Shown: positions 35,951-44,892 of the stretch, piece by piece
Layout: each line of letters begins with the position of its first letter
How positions within the stretch are numbered: position 1 is the first letter of the stretch
NCBI RefSeq assembly: GCF_014337925.2
Contig: NZ_CP143423.1
Coordinates: 402,501-466,500 of the forward strand
Source: Roseobacter fucihabitans
GTDB taxonomy: Bacteria > Pseudomonadota > Alphaproteobacteria > Rhodobacterales > Rhodobacteraceae
Length of the DNA: 64,000 bases
Reading direction: 5' to 3'
Position numbers and translations under genes: made by a program
The notes under the pieces: generated by a model
What the model was told of the DNA's origin: nothing
Databases searched by the model: none
Seen by the model: the letters and a program-made list of their open reading frames with translations, nothing else

Positions 35951-36115
35951 CATAAAAGGCGGTCGTGGTTTAGTTATTGTGCCGCATGTTTTGGCAGAGC
36001 GTCAAACCAGATTGAGAGGCGGGAGTGCTTAAGAATGGAAACCCGTCCAATGATTTTATCCTACAGGGAATGAACCGCGGCAGGGGCGGGAGGTACATTC
36101 TTTGGAAGATATGTC

Positions 36116-36560
36116 ATGCAAAATGCGACCGGCAAGCATTACGTATACCAGTGACCGGCAAGTTTATGCGCAGTATGCACCGAAAGGGAGGGTTTCATCG
36201 CTACCACTTGGTGTGGTCCGTGAAATACCGTTTCATGGTGTTTCAAAGTCCGCTGCGCTTGCGGGTTCGTGATATCGGACGTCAGGTTTGTGCAGATCGC
36301 AACGTCGACATCATCAAAGGTTTTCCGTCCAACGGTCACGTTGATATGTTCGTATCCGTCCCACCCGAGCTGGTAATCAGCGATCTGATGCGGCCGATAA
36401 AGGGCCGATCGTCCCACAAGATCCAGCGGGAATTCTCGTAAATCAAGAAACGCAATTGGGGGTAACACTTTTGGGGTAGGGGTACTTTTCAATCAACGAC
36501 GGTGCCATCAGCGGAGACATCCTACATCATTACCTCCAACGCTATATCGCTGACTGTAAC
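36116..36560 (+). pseudogene. tnpA: IS200-type Y1 transposase TnpA, copy 2, degenerate
   Basis: The original ATG at 36119 begins MQNATGKHYVY, matching copy 1, but a 44-bp insert (36149-36192) follows and brings a stop at once. The frame resumes HRYHLVWSVKYRF. The HUH motif reads GHVDMF, so the second His is Asp. A stop follows REFS, another occurs in NWG-stop-HFWG, and a one-base shift precedes the Tyr helix (ILHHYLQRY). The gene is clearly dead. The frame that remains open (36025-36441) starts artificially upstream. Confidence 0.75.
36149..36192. repeat. 44-bp insert in tnpA copy 2, related to 34466-34506
   Basis: This interrupts tnpA copy 2 near its start, between VY and HRYHLVW. It resembles the copy 1 insert in about two thirds of positions, with the shared core ATGCGCAG. 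The ten bases GACCGGCAAG occur once just before it and once inside it, which could be a duplication linked to insertion or slippage. Confidence 0.55.
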
Positions 36561-36572
36561 GTGCAAGGAAGA

Positions 36573-37343
36573 TCAGTGCCGTTCCACTTCATGGTCGAGA
36601 CGTTGGCGTGCCACTTCCTCGTTGCGCTGTGCCTTGATCTGATCGCGCAATGCAGTTTCAACGTAGTCCAGATGCGCCTGCACGGCGGTGCGTGTGCCAT
36701 CCGGGTCGCGCTGTTGCAGCGCGTCGTTGATCCGGCGGTGTTGGTCCAGCAACATGCCCCGTGTTGCGCGTTGTTTGAACATCATCTGGCGGTTATAGAA
36801 CACGCCTTCACGCAGCAGCTCATACATCGAGCGCATCATATGCAGCATCACGACATTGTGGCTCGCCTCGATGATGGCCATGTGGAATTGGGCGTCCAAT
36901 TGCGCCTCTTCTTCCGGGTTGCGCTTGGCGTGGGCGGTTTCCATCTTGTCAAACACCGCCTGAACCACGCGCAAATCAGTGTCCGAACCCAACCGTGCAG
37001 CGCGCTCGGCGGCCAGCCCTTCGAGATCGCGGCGAAACGAAAGGTAGTCGAAAACGGCTTCGTCATGGCGTGCGAAAAGCTGCACCAACGCGGGCGCGAA
37101 GGCGGAACCAAGAACGTCCGCAACAAAGACACCTGCACCGGCGCGCGTGCTCAACAGCCCCTGAGACTGGAGCGTGCCGATGGCGTCGCGCAGGCTCGGA
37201 CGCGACACATTGAGCCGCTCGGCCAGTTCGCGTTCGGGCGGCAGGCGTTCGCCGGGGCGCAATATCCCGCGCAGGATCAATTGCTCAATCTGATGTACGA
37301 CGGCTGTCGAGAGTTTTTCCAGATGGACCGGACGAAAGGGCAT
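36573..37343 (-). CDS. FadR-subfamily GntR transcriptional regulator
   Basis: Regulator of 256 residues. The winged helix (about 8-75) has LRPGERLPPERELAERLNVSRPSLRDAIGTLQSQGLL; the FCD domain (about 95-230) includes FDYLSFRRDLEGLAAERAA, DAQFHMAIIEASHN and DQHRRINDALQQRD with its metal/ligand His residues. The pattern is that of PdhR/LldR/GlcC-type regulators of 2-hydroxy or 2-oxo acid use. No obvious target operon adjoins it; an operator-like dyad 15 bp upstream points to autoregulation. Confidence 0.9.
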   Translation of the reverse strand: MPFRPVHLEKLSTAVVHQIEQLILRGILRPGERLPPERELAERLNVSRPSLRDAIGTLQSQGLLSTRAGAGVFVADVLGSAFAPALVQLFARHDEAVFDYLSFRRDLEGLAAERAARLGSDTDLRVVQAVFDKMETAHAKRNPEEEAQLDAQFHMAIIEASHNVVMLHMMRSMYELLREGVFYNRQMMFKQRATRGMLLDQHRRINDALQQRDPDGTRTAVQAHLDYVETALRDQIKAQRNEEVARQRLDHEVERH

Positions 37344-37357
37344 GGGGTCTCCTTAAT

Positions 37358-37376
37358 TGGTCAAGATATATGACCA
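37358..37376. promoter_or_regulatory. FadR/GntR-type operator upstream of its own regulator
   Basis: TGGTCAAGATATATGACCA is a dyad with six-base arms TGGTCA/TGACCA around seven AT-rich bases. TGGTC-type arms are typical for FadR-subfamily GntR regulators (PdhR, LldR). It lies 15 bp upstream of the regulator start, where binding would block transcription or translation. Confidence 0.65.
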
Positions 37377-37617
37377 CAGCAGCGCATGGTAAACCGTTTT
37401 CACGCGGATATCGGTTGGTGCATGCTCTGCCAGCCGCGCTGCTCAAGGCTCGATGATCCAGCGTTTCCAGCGTTGGATAACCGGTCTGGGCCGTAGCAAC
37501 GTATCAATATCTTGTGGATAACTCATACGATACCGCAGCTTGTGGGGTGTCTCGGTTGACAGGGTCCCCTTCACGCCTGCACCTTTAAGACTTGGGAGAA
37601 TCATTGGATCACAAGCA

Positions 37618-40600
37618 TTGCGCTTCTCGAAACTCAGACTGACCGGCTTCAAAAGTTTCGTGGACCCCACGGACCTGATCATTGCGGATGGGCTGACCGG
37701 CGTGGTGGGCCCGAACGGTTGTGGCAAGTCGAACCTGCTGGAAGCGCTGCGCTGGGTGATGGGCGAAAACCGCCCCACGGCGATGCGCGGCGGCGGCATG
37801 GAGGATGTGATCTTTGCCGGCGCGGCCACCCGCCCGGCGCGCAATTTCGCCGAAGTAGCCTTGCAGTTGGACAATTCCGACCGGCTGGCCCCCGCCGGTT
37901 TCAACGATCACGACCAATTGGACATCGTGCGCCGGATCACCCGCGATGTGGGCAGCGCCTATAAGGTCGGCACCAAAGACGTGCGCGCGCGCGATGTGCA
38001 GATGCTCTTTGCGGATGCCTCGACGGGCGCACATAGTCCGGCCTTGGTACGTCAGGGGCAGATCGCGGAACTGATCAACGCCAAGCCCAAGAACCGTCGT
38101 CGCATTCTGGAGGAAGCCGCCGGGATCAGCGGGCTTTATCAGCGCCGCCATGAGGCGGAATTGAAGCTGAACGGTGCGGAGGCCAATCTGGCGCGGGTTG
38201 ATGATGTGATCGAGCAGCTGGCCAATCAACTGGCGCAGCTGGCCCGGCAAGCGCGCCAGGCTGCGCGCTACCGCGAGATCGGCAATGAGTTGCGCCGGAC
38301 AGAGGGCATGTTGCTTTATCGGCGCTGGCGCGAGGCGGATGAGGCGCGCGCGAGCGCCGAGGACAGCCTGCGGGCGCGGGTAACGGAGGCGGCACAGGCG
38401 GAAACCGCCGTGCGCCAGGCGACCAAGCAGCGCGAAGGTGCCGAGGGAGCTTTGCCAGCGATGCGCGAAGAGGAGGCGATCGCCGCGGCGGTGTTGCAGC
38501 GTTTGAGTGTCGAACGTGATGTGCTGAACGATCAGGAAACCCGCGCGCAGGCCTTGATCGAAACGCTGCAAGGGCGGATTGCCCAACTGGCGCGCGATAT
38601 TGAGCGCGAGGGCGGTTTGAACCGCGACGCGGGTGAGACCATTGAGCGCCTGGAATGGGAAGCCGGGGAATTGGCCAAGGCCGCAGAGGGGCATGAGGCC
38701 AAGCTGGCCGATGCGGCAGAAGCCGCGCGCGAGGCTGCCGCCGTGTTGCAGGCCCGCGAGGGTGAGATGTCCCAGCAGACCGAGGATATGGCGCGCCTTT
38801 CAGCCCGGCATGGCTCCGCGCAGCGCCTTTTGGAAGACAGCCGCAAGACGCAGGAGAAGGCCGAAGCGGATGCGGCGCGGGCGCGGGAGGCCGTGGCGCA
38901 AAGCGAGGCAGCATTGAGTAAGGCGGCGCAGGATTTCACCGCCGCCGAGAGCGAGGAGAGTGCGGCGACGCAGGCCTCTGAGGAGGCCGAAGCGGCGTTG
39001 TTGGCGGCCGATGAAGCGCGGGCAGAGGCGCAATCGCGCGAGGCGGATGCACGGGCGCATCGCTCTGAAGCGGAAGGCGAGATGAACGCGCTGCGCGCCG
39101 AAGCCGGGGCATTGGCCAAGCTGGTGGATCGCGACACCGCCGAGGGTGGTCAGGTGCTCGATCAGTTGCAGGTTAAAACTGGCTATGAGAAGGCGCTTGG
39201 GGCGGCGTTAGCGGATGATCTGCGCGCGCCAGAGGTTGCCGCGGACGGGCCGTCGGGCTGGGCGATTTTGCCCGCTTATGAGGTGCATCAGCCGTTGCCA
39301 GCGGGCGTGCAGCCCTTGTCATTGTTTGTCGATGTGCCGGGCGTATTGCAGCGCCGGATCAGCCAGATCGGTCTGGTGGAGGCCGATGCGGGACCGGGAT
39401 TGCAGGCGGCTCTTCGCCCTGGGCAGCGGTTGGTGTCATCGGAGGGTGATTTATGGCGCTGGGACGGGTTTCGGGCCTGGGCTGAGGATGCACCATCCGC
39501 GGCGGCCCTGCGCTTGCAACAGTTGAACCGTTTGGAAGAATTGAAGCAATCCCTGGAGCAAGCCACGCAACGTGCGGATGCGGCACGCGCCGCGCATGAG
39601 CATCTGGGCGCGCAGCTGGCGGAATTGACGCGGGCGGACGCGGCGGCGCGCGAGGCGCGGCGTGGGGCGGATCGTTTGGTCGCGGATGCGGGGCGCAGGT
39701 TGAGCCGGGCGGAGGCGGATCGCAATCTGGCCGAGGGACGGTTGGAATCCTTGGGGCTGGCGGTGTCGCGGCATGAAGAAGAGGCGATGGGTGCGCGCAC
39801 GCGGCTGTTGGAGGCGGAGCGCGCGCTGGAGGAATTAGGCGATTTGGGTGATGCCCGTGCGATGGTGGAGGCCGTTCGTATGGCCGTGGAGGCCGCGCGC
39901 ATCACCATGATGTCGCGCCGGTCCGGGCATGATGAATTGCGCCGCGAGGGCGAGGCGCGCACCAAACGCGCGCAGGAAGTCACCAAGGAAGTGAGCGGCT
40001 GGCGGCATCGGTTGGAGACGGCGGAAAAGCGCAGTGCGGAATTGGTGGAGCGCAAAGAGGTGGCGGAGGCCGAGTTACAGAACGCTAGTGCGGCCCCCGA
40101 AGAGATCGCGGCGCGGCGGGCGGATATGAGTGCCGCGATCGCCACGGCTGAGGCACGCCGGGCGCAGGCTGCTGATAGTTTGTCTGTTGCTGAGGCGGCG
40201 TTGCGCGCGGCGACATTGGCGGAGCGTGAGGCGGAGCGTGTCGCATCGGAGGCGCGCGAGGCGCGGGCGGGGGCAGAGGCCCGTAGCGAGGGCGCGCGTG
40301 AAACCGTGGCGCTGGCCGCAGAGCGGATCGCCGATGAGAGCCAGATGACGCCGAGCCAGTTGCTCGGCCAGCTTGATGTGGTGCCCGATCAGATGCCGGG
40401 GGTGAGCGTGCTGGAGAATGACGTGAACCGGTTAAAGCGGCAGCGCGATGCCCTGGGCGCGGTGAATTTACGGGCGGAGGAAGATGCGCGCGAGGTTCAG
40501 GTAGAGTTTGATACGCTGACCGGGGAGAAGGCGGATTTGGAGGAGGCGATCAAGACGCTGCGCAGCGGGATTGCCAGCCTGAACCGGGAGGGGCGCGAGC

Positions 40601-41073
40601 GATTGTTGACCGCCTTTGAGCAGGTGAATTCGAATTTTTCGATGTTGTTCACGCATCTTTTTGGCGGCGGTGAGGCCAATCTGGTGATGGTGGAGAGCGA
40701 TGATCCGCTGGAGGCCGGTCTCGAGATTATGTGCCAGCCGCCGGGCAAGAAACTGTCAACCCTGAGCCTGTTGTCGGGGGGCGAGCAGACGCTGACAGCG
40801 ATGGCGTTGATTTTCGCGGTATTTCTTGCCAATCCTGCGCCGATTTGTGTGCTCGATGAGGTGGATGCACCGCTGGATGATGCCAATGTGACGCGGTTTT
40901 GTGACCTGCTTGATGAGATGTGCCGTCAGACCGAAACGCGGTTTTTGATCATCACGCACCATGCGGTCACTATGGCGCGGATGGATCGGTTGTTCGGCGT
41001 GACGATGGCGGAGCAGGGCGTCAGCCAGCTGGTATCGGTCGATCTGAAGAAAGCTGAAACTCTGGTGGCGTGA
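37618..41073 (+). CDS. smc: chromosome segregation protein SMC
   Basis: Condensin ATPase of 1151 residues. The N-terminal head has FSKLRLTGFKSFVDPTDLIIADGLTGVVGPNGCGKSNLLEAL with the Walker A motif; coiled coils rich in Glu, Ala and Arg span about 150-480 and 650-960; the hinge lies about 490-620; the C-terminal head has the signature LSGGEQTLTAMALIFA and Walker B CVLDEVDAPLDDAN. The start is set at TTG 37618, giving LRFSKLRLTGF as in relatives; no ATG or GTG lies nearer than GTG at 37540, and GGGAGA lies ~20 bases upstream. The regulator upstream is divergent, with a 274-bp gap. Confidence 0.95.
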   Translation: MRFSKLRLTGFKSFVDPTDLIIADGLTGVVGPNGCGKSNLLEALRWVMGENRPTAMRGGGMEDVIFAGAATRPARNFAEVALQLDNSDRLAPAGFNDHDQLDIVRRITRDVGSAYKVGTKDVRARDVQMLFADASTGAHSPALVRQGQIAELINAKPKNRRRILEEAAGISGLYQRRHEAELKLNGAEANLARVDDVIEQLANQLAQLARQARQAARYREIGNELRRTEGMLLYRRWREADEARASAEDSLRARVTEAAQAETAVRQATKQREGAEGALPAMREEEAIAAAVLQRLSVERDVLNDQETRAQALIETLQGRIAQLARDIEREGGLNRDAGETIERLEWEAGELAKAAEGHEAKLADAAEAAREAAAVLQAREGEMSQQTEDMARLSARHGSAQRLLEDSRKTQEKAEADAARAREAVAQSEAALSKAAQDFTAAESEESAATQASEEAEAALLAADEARAEAQSREADARAHRSEAEGEMNALRAEAGALAKLVDRDTAEGGQVLDQLQVKTGYEKALGAALADDLRAPEVAADGPSGWAILPAYEVHQPLPAGVQPLSLFVDVPGVLQRRISQIGLVEADAGPGLQAALRPGQRLVSSEGDLWRWDGFRAWAEDAPSAAALRLQQLNRLEELKQSLEQATQRADAARAAHEHLGAQLAELTRADAAAREARRGADRLVADAGRRLSRAEADRNLAEGRLESLGLAVSRHEEEAMGARTRLLEAERALEELGDLGDARAMVEAVRMAVEAARITMMSRRSGHDELRREGEARTKRAQEVTKEVSGWRHRLETAEKRSAELVERKEVAEAELQNASAAPEEIAARRADMSAAIATAEARRAQAADSLSVAEAALRAATLAEREAERVASEAREARAGAEARSEGARETVALAAERIADESQMTPSQLLGQLDVVPDQMPGVSVLENDVNRLKRQRDALGAVNLRAEEDAREVQVEFDTLTGEKADLEEAIKTLRSGIASLNREGRERLLTAFEQVNSNFSMLFTHLFGGGEANLVMVESDDPLEAGLEIMCQPPGKKLSTLSLLSGGEQTLTAMALIFAVFLANPAPICVLDEVDAPLDDANVTRFCDLLDEMCRQTETRFLIITHHAVTMARMDRLFGVTMAEQGVSQLVSVDLKKAETLVA

Positions 41074-41090
41074 CCTGCGTTGGGAGCAGA

Positions 41091-41116
41091 GGTGGCCTGA
41101 AAGCCCACCCTACGGC
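41091..41116. repeat. dispersed 26-bp repeat (single copy after smc)
   Basis: The sequence beginning GGTGGCCTGAAAGCCCACC is identical to 49623-49648 and the reverse complement (one mismatch) of 49674-49699. It starts 18 bp after the smc stop. It resembles extragenic REP-like repeats containing GTGGGCTTTCAGGCCAC found in many proteobacteria. Confidence 0.7.
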
Positions 41117-41173
41117 GCGCGGAATCACCGGATCGTGTTTCTGCGCGCAGGGTTTCGGGGCTATGCTGGTGGC

Positions 41174-41542
41174 ATGATGCGATATCCTTTTTGGGTTGTT
41201 TTGGTGTTCTTGCCCGTTGCTGCGGTAGCCCAACAGTGGGCAATGCGCGGAGATGATCGCGTTTTGAGCCATGCGGAGGTGGTTGCGTTGATCGAGAGGC
41301 AAACCCTGGTGTTTTATGATGATGGAGAGTCCAGGTTTTCGGTGGGCGGGGCTTATTCCTATACCTATGCGGGTAGCGGCACGGCGTTTGGTCAGTATGA
41401 GATTGATCCCGATGGGATGGTTTGTATCGCTTATCGCAACGGTTTCGAGCGATGTGATCGTTATGTCCAAAATGGCGCGCGTATTGTCATGCTGACGCAA
41501 AAGGGCGAGCGCTTTCCGTTGCGGCCCTTGACCGATGATTAA
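41174..41542 (+). CDS. exported hypothetical protein
   Basis: Protein of 122 residues starting MMRYPFWVVLVFLPVAAVAQ, a good Sec signal peptide with cleavage likely after AVA. The mature part reads VLSHAEVVALIERQTLVFYDDGESRF, SYTYAGSGTAFGQYEIDPDG and RNGFERCDRYVQNG, with a Cys pair that could form a disulfide (CIAYRNGFERC). The layout resembles small periplasmic proteins of the DUF995 kind, without certainty. The ATG at 41174 is used because it starts the signal peptide. Confidence 0.7.
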   Translation: MMRYPFWVVLVFLPVAAVAQQWAMRGDDRVLSHAEVVALIERQTLVFYDDGESRFSVGGAYSYTYAGSGTAFGQYEIDPDGMVCIAYRNGFERCDRYVQNGARIVMLTQKGERFPLRPLTDD

Positions 41543-41574
41543 AAAAAACCCTGCATCGCCTCGGCGCGCAGGGT
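41541..41574 (-). terminator. intrinsic terminator downstream of the MltB-type gene
   Basis: ACCCTGC (41548-41554) pairs with GCAGGGT (41568-41574), with a GC-rich loop. On the minus strand it is followed by eight T. It lies 80 bp past the stop of the minus-strand transglycosylase gene and directly abuts the end of the convergent plus-strand gene. Confidence 0.75.
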
Positions 41575-41653
41575 ATAGTGGTGAAAACCTGAATGTATGT
41601 TTCGCCAGAGAAATTATATTTGCAGCGGTAAAAAAAGGTTAACAGCTCGGGCG

Positions 41654-42817
41654 TCAGAGGCGCGAAAGCAGGGTGGGCGTGGGCCATGCATCTGCCGGTA
41701 GGCCCAGACGCTTTTGCTCGGCCTGCACGGCGGCGCGGGTGCGGGCACCGAGGATGCCGTCGACCTTGCCCACGTCATGCCCGCGCGCCTGTAGCTTGCG
41801 TTGTAGTTCCTTCGTTTGGGCACCGCTGAGGCCGGTATCGGGGGAACCCTGCGTGTAGACCGGAGCACCCTGCAGTCGGGTTGCGAAATAGGCGGCAGTC
41901 ATCACATAGGTAAAGCTTTGATTCCATTCAAAATAGACGTTGAAGTTGGGGTAAGCGAGGAAGGCAGGTCCCTTGTGACCTTGCGGTAAGATCAGCGCAG
42001 CGGTGAGGTTGTTTGCGAGCGTCCCATTGCGCGGTTTGACCCCGAGGGCGACCCAGTCCCGCACCGGTTTGACGACCCTCAGACCGCTTTGGGACCAGTC
42101 AAAATTGCCCGGTACCGCAACCTCTTGGATCCAAGGTTCGCCTGCCCGCCAGCCGAGGCTTTGTAGCATCGCACCCCCGGACATCAGCGCGTCCGTAGCA
42201 GAGGTTTTTAACGAAACCTTACCGTCGCCGTCGCCGTCCACACCGTTTTCGAGGATGTCGCGGGGCAACATTTGTACCATGCCGATCTCGCCCGCCCAGG
42301 CCCCGGTTGTCGTGCGCGGATCAAAAGCACCGCGTTCATAGAGTTCAAGGGCGGCAAAGACCTGGGGGCGGAACAGATTGGGTCGGCGGCAGTCGTGGGA
42401 CAGCGTCACGAGCGCATTGGCGGTGTTGAAATCGCCCTGAAACCCACCGTAATCTGTCTCAAACGCCCAGAATGCCAGCAGGACACCGCGATCCACGCCG
42501 TAGCTGCGTTCGATCCGGTCGAATACCGCGTCATATTTCTGTGCGTTGCTGCGCCCGCGTTTGAGCCGATCGGCAGAGATCAGGCGTTTGGAGAAATCCA
42601 AAAACGGGCGTTGAAATACACCCTGGGCGCGGTCGGCCTTGATCACGCTGGGGTCCTGGCGGACGCTGGCGAAGAATTGATCGACCTTCGCGCTGTTGTG
42701 GCCTTTGGCGATGGCCTCGGACTTGAGGCCGTTGACGAAATCGGAAAAGGACCCGCCGCAGGCCTGTGCCGTAAAGGGAAAAGCGGCCAGACAAAAAGCC
42801 AGCAGGGACAGTCGCAT
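41654..42817 (-). CDS. lytic murein transglycosylase, MltB family
   Basis: Exported enzyme of 387 residues. Signal peptide is residues 1-20 (LLAFCLAAFPFTAQACG; the Cys may be a lipobox, FTAQAC being weak). The SLT_2 domain (about 25-310) has the catalytic Glu in LLAFWAFETDYGGFQG, plus GEIGMVQMLPRDILENG. A peptidoglycan-binding repeat follows (about 325-385: LQRKLQARGHDVGKVDGILGARTRAAVQAEQ). The reaction cleaves MurNAc-GlcNAc bonds with 1,6-anhydro ring formation. ATG at 42817 is preceded by GGAGG. Confidence 0.92.
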   Translation of the reverse strand: MRLSLLAFCLAAFPFTAQACGGSFSDFVNGLKSEAIAKGHNSAKVDQFFASVRQDPSVIKADRAQGVFQRPFLDFSKRLISADRLKRGRSNAQKYDAVFDRIERSYGVDRGVLLAFWAFETDYGGFQGDFNTANALVTLSHDCRRPNLFRPQVFAALELYERGAFDPRTTTGAWAGEIGMVQMLPRDILENGVDGDGDGKVSLKTSATDALMSGGAMLQSLGWRAGEPWIQEVAVPGNFDWSQSGLRVVKPVRDWVALGVKPRNGTLANNLTAALILPQGHKGPAFLAYPNFNVYFEWNQSFTYVMTAAYFATRLQGAPVYTQGSPDTGLSGAQTKELQRKLQARGHDVGKVDGILGARTRAAVQAEQKRLGLPADAWPTPTLLSRL

Positions 42818-42839
42818 CAGAAAACCTCCAAAGGTCGAA

Positions 42840-43745
42840 TCACACAAAGACGATTAGCACGCAGAGCGTTAAAAAAGCCGCCCATGCGCGCCATAACATC
42901 GCGATACTGGCGTTGATGTCCATGGGTGTCAAAACACGACGACCTTCCGGGTTCACCCAAGCGAAATCGCGCATTTCACCATCATAGGCGCGCGGACCCG
43001 ACAGGGCTATGCCAAGCGCGCGCGACATGGCGGCCTCGGGCCAGCCTGCGTTGGGGGAGCGGTGCAGCCCGGCATCCGCGCGGATACCGCCAGCGTCGAA
43101 ACACAGGGCGGGCAGGGCGATCAGCACTGCGGTCAGGCGGGCGGGGATCAGGTTCAGCAGATCATCCAGACGCGCCGCCGCCCAGCCAAATTCAGCGTGG
43201 CGCGGGGTGCGGTAGCCGATCATGCTGTCCGCGGTGTTGATGAGTTTATAGACAACAAGTCCGGGCAGGCCCGCGATCAGGAACCAGAAGGCGGGGGCGA
43301 TTACCCCGTCAGAGAGGTTTTCCGCGCCGCTTTCAATGGCAGAGCGGGCGATTTGGGTGGGGTCCATGGCGGCAGTATCCCGGCTGACGATTCGGGCGAC
43401 CATGAGGCGGCCTTCCTGTAGGGAATTGCGCAAGCCGTCGGCCACCATACGCACATGTTGCACGAGTGAGCGGTGCGCCAAGAGAATCGCGACGGTAAGG
43501 ATTTCCATCACCGGCCCGAGCGCCTCCAGCAGGGTGGCGATGAGCACGCCGGTACCGATCAGGAGGAGGACGGATGCGATGCCCTTGGCTTTACGCGCGG
43601 TGCCGTGATTGAAACGGGCATCCAGCCGGGCGATCAGCCGCCCCATCAGCACGGCGGGGTGCGGCAAACGGTTCCAGAGCCACTCCGGCTCGCCCAGAGC
43701 CGCATCCAGCAGCAAGGCGCAGACCAGCAGGGCCGCTGTGTTCAT
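42840..43745 (-). CDS. cbiB: adenosylcobinamide-phosphate synthase CbiB/CobD
   Basis: Membrane enzyme of 301 residues with several hydrophobic helices. [26 protein letters not shown] at the N terminus and [41 protein letters not shown] in the centre are the family signatures. It attaches aminopropanol (phosphate) to cobyric acid in cobalamin synthesis. The start is ATG at 43745, overlapping the stop of the aminotransferase-like gene (ATGA); a frame continuing to 43865 lies within that gene. The gene is named cbiB or cobD in different organisms. Confidence 0.93.
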   Translation of the reverse strand: MNTAALLVCALLLDAALGEPEWLWNRLPHPAVLMGRLIARLDARFNHGTARKAKGIASVLLLIGTGVLIATLLEALGPVMEILTVAILLAHRSLVQHVRMVADGLRNSLQEGRLMVARIVSRDTAAMDPTQIARSAIESGAENLSDGVIAPAFWFLIAGLPGLVVYKLINTADSMIGYRTPRHAEFGWAAARLDDLLNLIPARLTAVLIALPALCFDAGGIRADAGLHRSPNAGWPEAAMSRALGIALSGPRAYDGEMRDFAWVNPEGRRVLTPMDINASIAMLWRAWAAFLTLCVLIVFV

Positions 43746-44707
43746 GCGAATGCCGCCATGACGCGTGGCCAATGCAGCGCATGGGGCAGTCCAAGGCGCA
43801 GCCATCCAGGCGCATAGGGGAAGGTGCGGGTCCAGATGTGATGGCGTGCCAGTCTGGCTTGCCACTCCGCGCCGCTCTCTACATCATAAAGCCGGAACAG
43901 CGGTGTGCCGCCAATGACCCGCGCGCCTGCGATCTGCATCAAAGCGTCCAGCCGGGCCGCGTCCTCTGAGAGACGCTGGCGAGTTGCGACAGCCCAGGCC
44001 GGATCATTCAGCGCCTGCGTCGCGATATGCAGGGCGGGACCGGAGACGGCCCAGGGGCCCAGCCTGTTGCGCAGGTCGTCGAGCCGTTCCTGCTCGCCTG
44101 CGATAAAGCCCAGCCGCAGCCCGGCGAGCCCCCAGAACTTGCCAAAGCTCTTGAGCACATATGTCTGCGGCGTTGCGGCCAGCTCGATCAGCGAATGGGA
44201 GGGGGCCACATCACAGAAGCTTTCGTCGATCACGGTAAACGCGGCGCTGGGCGCGGGGAGGGTCGCGCGGTCCCAAAGCCGCCCGTCTGGATTGTTGGGG
44301 TGTACGACGACCTGCGCCGTGGCTGCGCCGGCTTCGCTTAAGGTCCAGCCACTGGCTTCAAAGGCGGCGGCGTGTTCGTTATAAGTCGGCGCGGGGATGC
44401 AGACCGCGCCCGGCTCGGCCAGATAGGGGAGTTGTGCGATGAGCGCAGAAGCCCCCGGTGCGGCGATCACACCAGCCCTGTCGGGGATATGCCAGAACCG
44501 GCGGGCGGCGCGCAAAAGATCCGAGAGCGCGGCCTTGTCCGGCAGGGCGGTCCAGGCATCATGCGGCAAGCCCTGCAGCGGGTAGGGGTGTGGGTTGATC
44601 CCCGTGGATAGATCGATCCAGCTGAGTCGGTCTCCGCCAAATCGGGCAATTGCAGCATCCAGTCCGCCGCCATGATCGCGTTCGTTTAGCGTCACCAATT
44701 TGTCCAT
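43742..44707 (-). CDS. cobC: threonine-phosphate decarboxylase, CobC-like (PLP, aminotransferase class I/II fold)
   Basis: PLP enzyme of 321 residues, a little short for the family. [28 protein letters not shown] is the N-terminal signature; [19 protein letters not shown] and [15 protein letters not shown] (PLP Lys) define the active site. It makes (R)-1-aminopropan-2-ol phosphate for CbiB; the adjacent overlapping cbiB supports the assignment. No cobalamin riboswitch was seen upstream. Confidence 0.9.
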   Translation of the reverse strand: MDKLVTLNERDHGGGLDAAIARFGGDRLSWIDLSTGINPHPYPLQGLPHDAWTALPDKAALSDLLRAARRFWHIPDRAGVIAAPGASALIAQLPYLAEPGAVCIPAPTYNEHAAAFEASGWTLSEAGAATAQVVVHPNNPDGRLWDRATLPAPSAAFTVIDESFCDVAPSHSLIELAATPQTYVLKSFGKFWGLAGLRLGFIAGEQERLDDLRNRLGPWAVSGPALHIATQALNDPAWAVATRQRLSEDAARLDALMQIAGARVIGGTPLFRLYDVESGAEWQARLARHHIWTRTFPYAPGWLRLGLPHALHWPRVMAAFA

Positions 44708-44812
44708 TTTATCAGTATTGTAGCGTAATATCGCGCAACGCGTGCAGGTTGAAAGCGAAATTTCGCCGGTTGTTAAAATCTGATGCCAAATGATAAAGAT
44801 GTCATCGGTTCG

Positions 44813-44827
44813 TTAACCTTTTATTAA
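44813..44827 (+). promoter_or_regulatory. CtrA-type box (TTAA-N7-TTAA)
   Basis: TTAACCTTTTATTAA matches the full alphaproteobacterial CtrA recognition site TTAA-N7-TTAA, with an extra TTAAC at 44831-44835. It lies 66 bp upstream of the receiver-protein start, in its likely promoter. Confidence 0.6.
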
Positions 44828-44892
44828 GTTTTAACACAGACCTAGGTGGTATGAAGGAGTATGATTTCGGCTCAGGCTGGAATGGAGGGCAG

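Larger units (their letters stand above)
34600..35960 (+). mobile_element. IS110-family element (approximate limits)
   Basis: The element consists of a complete DEDD recombinase gene with a short left and a ~270-bp right non-coding end. A long right end is typical of the IS1111 subgroup. Limits are estimated: the left from the end of IS200 similarity, the right from the start of copy 2. No terminal inverted repeats or target duplication could be set with confidence, as expected for this family. Confidence 0.55.
36010..36560 (+). mobile_element. IS200/IS605-type element, copy 2, degenerate
   Basis: A second, more diverged relative of copy 1. GGCGGGAGTGCTTAAGAATGG at the left matches the element's left end, a decayed form of the long inverted repeat precedes the ATG, and a broken tnpA follows. 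The two copies flank the IS110 element in the same orientation. Confidence 0.65.

Noticed and set aside
38126-40145. Minus-strand frames of 260-285 codons inside smc
   Set aside because: They mirror the Ala/Glu/Arg repeats of the SMC coiled coil; Ser/Arg/Ala-rich with no known domain.
44708-44892. Possible cobalamin riboswitch upstream of the cobC-like gene
   Set aside because: The 185-bp gap lacks a B12-box-like conserved core, and the cobC start is close to the gap's edge; only the CtrA-like box stands out.
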